Part shown: positions 5,516 to 6,429 of the stretch, piece after piece
Numbering within the stretch: position 1 is the first letter of the stretch
Layout: each line of letters begins with the position of its first letter
Assembly: GCA_003864535.1 (NCBI GenBank)
Contig: BHEQ01000117.1
Coordinates: 1 to 6,429 of the forward strand
Source of the DNA: Gammaproteobacteria bacterium
GTDB taxonomy: Bacteria; Pseudomonadota; Gammaproteobacteria; Cardiobacteriales; Wohlfahrtiimonadaceae
Direction of reading: 5' to 3'
Length of the DNA stretch: 6,429 nucleotides
Notes under the pieces: model-generated
Seen by the model: only the letters and a program-made list of their open reading frames with translations
Databases searched by the model: none
What the model was told of the DNA's origin: nothing
Made by a program: the position numbers and the translations under genes

Positions 5516-5541
5516 CTCCTTAAACCCCATTCCTCGGGGGT
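5516..5541 (-). promoter_or_regulatory. RBS and hairpin of the receptor fragment
   Basis: AAGGAG sits 6 nt before the ATG at 5509. Upstream, ACCCC and GGGGT (5524-5541) pair around a short loop. Its conservation, with changed bases, next to the start of copy A suggests a role in controlling translation downstream of the aptamer. Confidence 0.5.
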
Positions 5542-5554
5542 GTGGATAAAGTGG

Positions 5555-5760
5555 TGGACGCAATTGATCGGTCTTCTGACTCATGGATTAGCCTACTAGT
5601 TAACCCTTCCCAAAAGTACATTTACATAGAACTTTAAGTGAGATATATAACGTTCGTCCCCATTTACAGCGGCGGGCCCGCGACAGAGTTACACTGTCTT
5701 CCCTTACCTAATCAATTAATTAATCAATCGATTAGGTATCAAAATGCGAAGCCTATTGTT
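5555..5760 (-). promoter_or_regulatory. Cobalamin riboswitch 2, essentially complete
   Basis: On the - strand, in order: AATAGGCTTCGC, a stem made by TACCTAATC and GATTAGGTA, GGGAAGACAGTG, GCGGGCCCGCCGCTGTAAA, TGGGGACGA (core 5651-5706), then TTGGGAAGGG, and the B12 box GAGTCAGAAGACCGATC (5566-5582). These are the conserved blocks of the cobalamin aptamer in their usual order, as in the E. coli btuB leader (GGGAA, GCTGAC, AGCCCGAAGACC). It ends about 46 nt before the start codon of the fragment gene, with a hairpin over the ribosome-site region, suggesting translational control. The gene it controls is truncated. By read-through it could also influence receptor copy A. Confidence 0.9.
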
Positions 5761-5796
5761 AATGGAAAATAAAAATTTGTAAAGCATTAAAAAAAA

Positions 5797-5824
5797 ATTG
5801 TATATACTTTGTGGTTAAAGACAA
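5797..5824 (-). promoter_or_regulatory. Candidate promoter of riboswitch 2
   Basis: On the - strand TTGTCT (5819-5824) and TACAAT (5797-5802) lie 16 nt apart, about 40 nt before the aptamer. This sequence is not present upstream of riboswitch 1, where only the inner CTTTACAAATTTTTATTT block is shared. Confidence 0.4.
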
Positions 5825-5850
5825 GACGATAGCGCAAATGATAAATCGCT

Positions 5851-5967
5851 GGTGTGAGCATTAATGAGCAAATAGCACCTATCTTACTCAATGAAACTCT
5901 AACTCGTATTGATCTAGCTAAAAATGAGAAAGCTAGGTTTTTAGATGCAATTTATAAAAAAGCATAA
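5851..5967 (+). pseudogene. 3' fragment of family X
   Basis: The frame GVSINEQIAPILLNETLTRI and onward to LDAIYKKA matches the last 38 codons of the intact gene at 478-1284, with several substitutions (AKNEKARF for TEDERAKL). Homology begins sharply at 5851 and the frame is closed just upstream by TAA at 5842-5844, with no start codon. The following terminator is also homologous. It is more diverged than the two copies at the left, so it is an older remnant. It lies between the riboswitch 2 promoter and the convergent end of receptor copy B. Confidence 0.85.
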
Positions 5968-5985
5968 GTAAAAAATAAAAGCCCA

Positions 5986-6026
5986 TAAATAAAGCCCATA
6001 AATATTTAGTTTATGGGCTTTATTTA
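5986..6026. terminator. Strong bidirectional terminator between convergent genes
   Basis: TAAATAAAGCCCATAAA pairs perfectly with TTTATGGGCTTTATTTA, a 17-bp stem with a 7-nt loop. It is homologous to the hairpins at 261 and 1295 but longer. The left arm unit AAAGCCCATAAAT is tandemly duplicated (5978-5990 and 5991-6003). It lies 17 nt from the stop of receptor copy B and after the family X fragment, so it can serve both strands. Confidence 0.85.
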
Positions 6027-6042
6027 GCTATAACTAGCTATT

Positions 6043-6429
6043 TTAAAAATCTAAACGCAATGCAAGAGAGCCATTACGCCCTTTTTGCCCGTAACCTAGA
6101 GCGGTTTCATACTCTTTATTAAAAATATTATTAAGTTTCGCAGTTACAGCAATTCCTTTTTTATATTGATAGGTATACGCAATATTACTGAGGAAATAAG
6201 CGTCTAGCTTAACTTTAACTACTTTATAATTTTGATAAGATGATGTATCTCTTTGGCTATAATAGTTTATATCAGCATATAGATTATGTTGCTCATTAAT
6301 CTGAAAATCCGCAGATGCGCCAAGATGATGACGGGGGCGTAACGGTAAATTTTCTTGATTTGTTTTATCTTTAGCTTCTAAATAAGTATAAAATACGCGG
6401 CTTGATAAATTATCGAGCCATTTTGAATC
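6043..6429 (-). CDS. BtuB-like TonB-dependent receptor, C-terminal part (copy B, partial)
   Basis: The frame is open from the right edge to a TAA at 6043-6045, giving 128 residues of the barrel end. It starts DSKWLDNLSSRVFYTYLEAK and ends YETALGYGQKGRNGSLALRLDF, with the C-terminal Phe typical of outer-membrane barrels. It is closely related to the same region of copy A. The main difference is 8 extra residues: copy B reads SSYQNYKVVKVKLDAY where copy A reads STVKLDAY, an in-frame difference of 24 nt. The gene ends at the shared terminator. Its 5' part and any riboswitch lie outside the window, so intactness is unknown. It is a separate gene and not the rest of the fragment at 5312-5509, which lies downstream of it. 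Confidence 0.88.
   Translation of the reverse strand, partial: DSKWLDNLSSRVFYTYLEAKDKTNQENLPLRPRHHLGASADFQINEQHNLYADINYYSQRDTSSYQNYKVVKVKLDAYFLSNIAYTYQYKKGIAVTAKLNNIFNKEYETALGYGQKGRNGSLALRLDF

Noticed and set aside
5510..5584. In-frame upstream start (MSQKTDQLRPP) for the receptor fragment
   Set aside because: This ATG is part of the conserved B12-box region. The start at 5509 has a good Shine-Dalgarno and begins the signal peptide shared with copy A.

Overview
The window is AT-rich DNA from a Gram-negative bacterium. It carries an outer-membrane TonB-dependent receptor of the BtuB (vitamin B12) type with a cleavable signal peptide and cobalamin-riboswitch leaders, which points to a proteobacterium, probably a gammaproteobacterium. 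Nothing in the sequence fixes the genus.

Left part, + strand (1-2292): a tandem array of an unrecognised two-transmembrane protein family, called family X here. The first copy enters from the left edge as a 3' end (1-250). The second is intact (478-1284, 268 aa). The third survives only as its promoter region and about 10 codons (1512-1544). The unit repeats with a 1034-bp period and includes a strong terminator hairpin and a relic of a small palindromic element. The truncated third copy is followed by a different four-transmembrane protein gene (1627-2292).

Middle, - strand (2339-2978): a Panacea-domain (DUF4065, SocA/PanA-like) putative antitoxin gene with its own sigma70-type promoter. 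A 45-codon ORF starts 1 nt after its stop and may be a partner or the remains of one.

Right part, mostly - strand (3055-6429): a full-length BtuB-like receptor (647 aa, copy A). Upstream of it are a cobalamin riboswitch that has lost its 3' B12-box segment and carries a 121-bp MITE-like insertion, then a 65-codon N-terminal fragment of a second receptor, then a second, essentially complete cobalamin riboswitch. Beyond that lie a 38-codon 3' fragment of family X on the + strand, a shared convergent terminator, and the 3' end of a third receptor copy (copy B), which leaves the window on the right.

The main story is a rearranged, duplicated B12-receptor locus. The intact riboswitch now precedes a broken gene, and the intact gene sits behind a broken riboswitch. 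Because the second riboswitch has an almost identical but uninterrupted leader, the window contains both the empty and the filled site of the MITE, which gives its exact ends and a 4-bp target duplication. No tRNA, rRNA, CRISPR array or transposase gene was seen.
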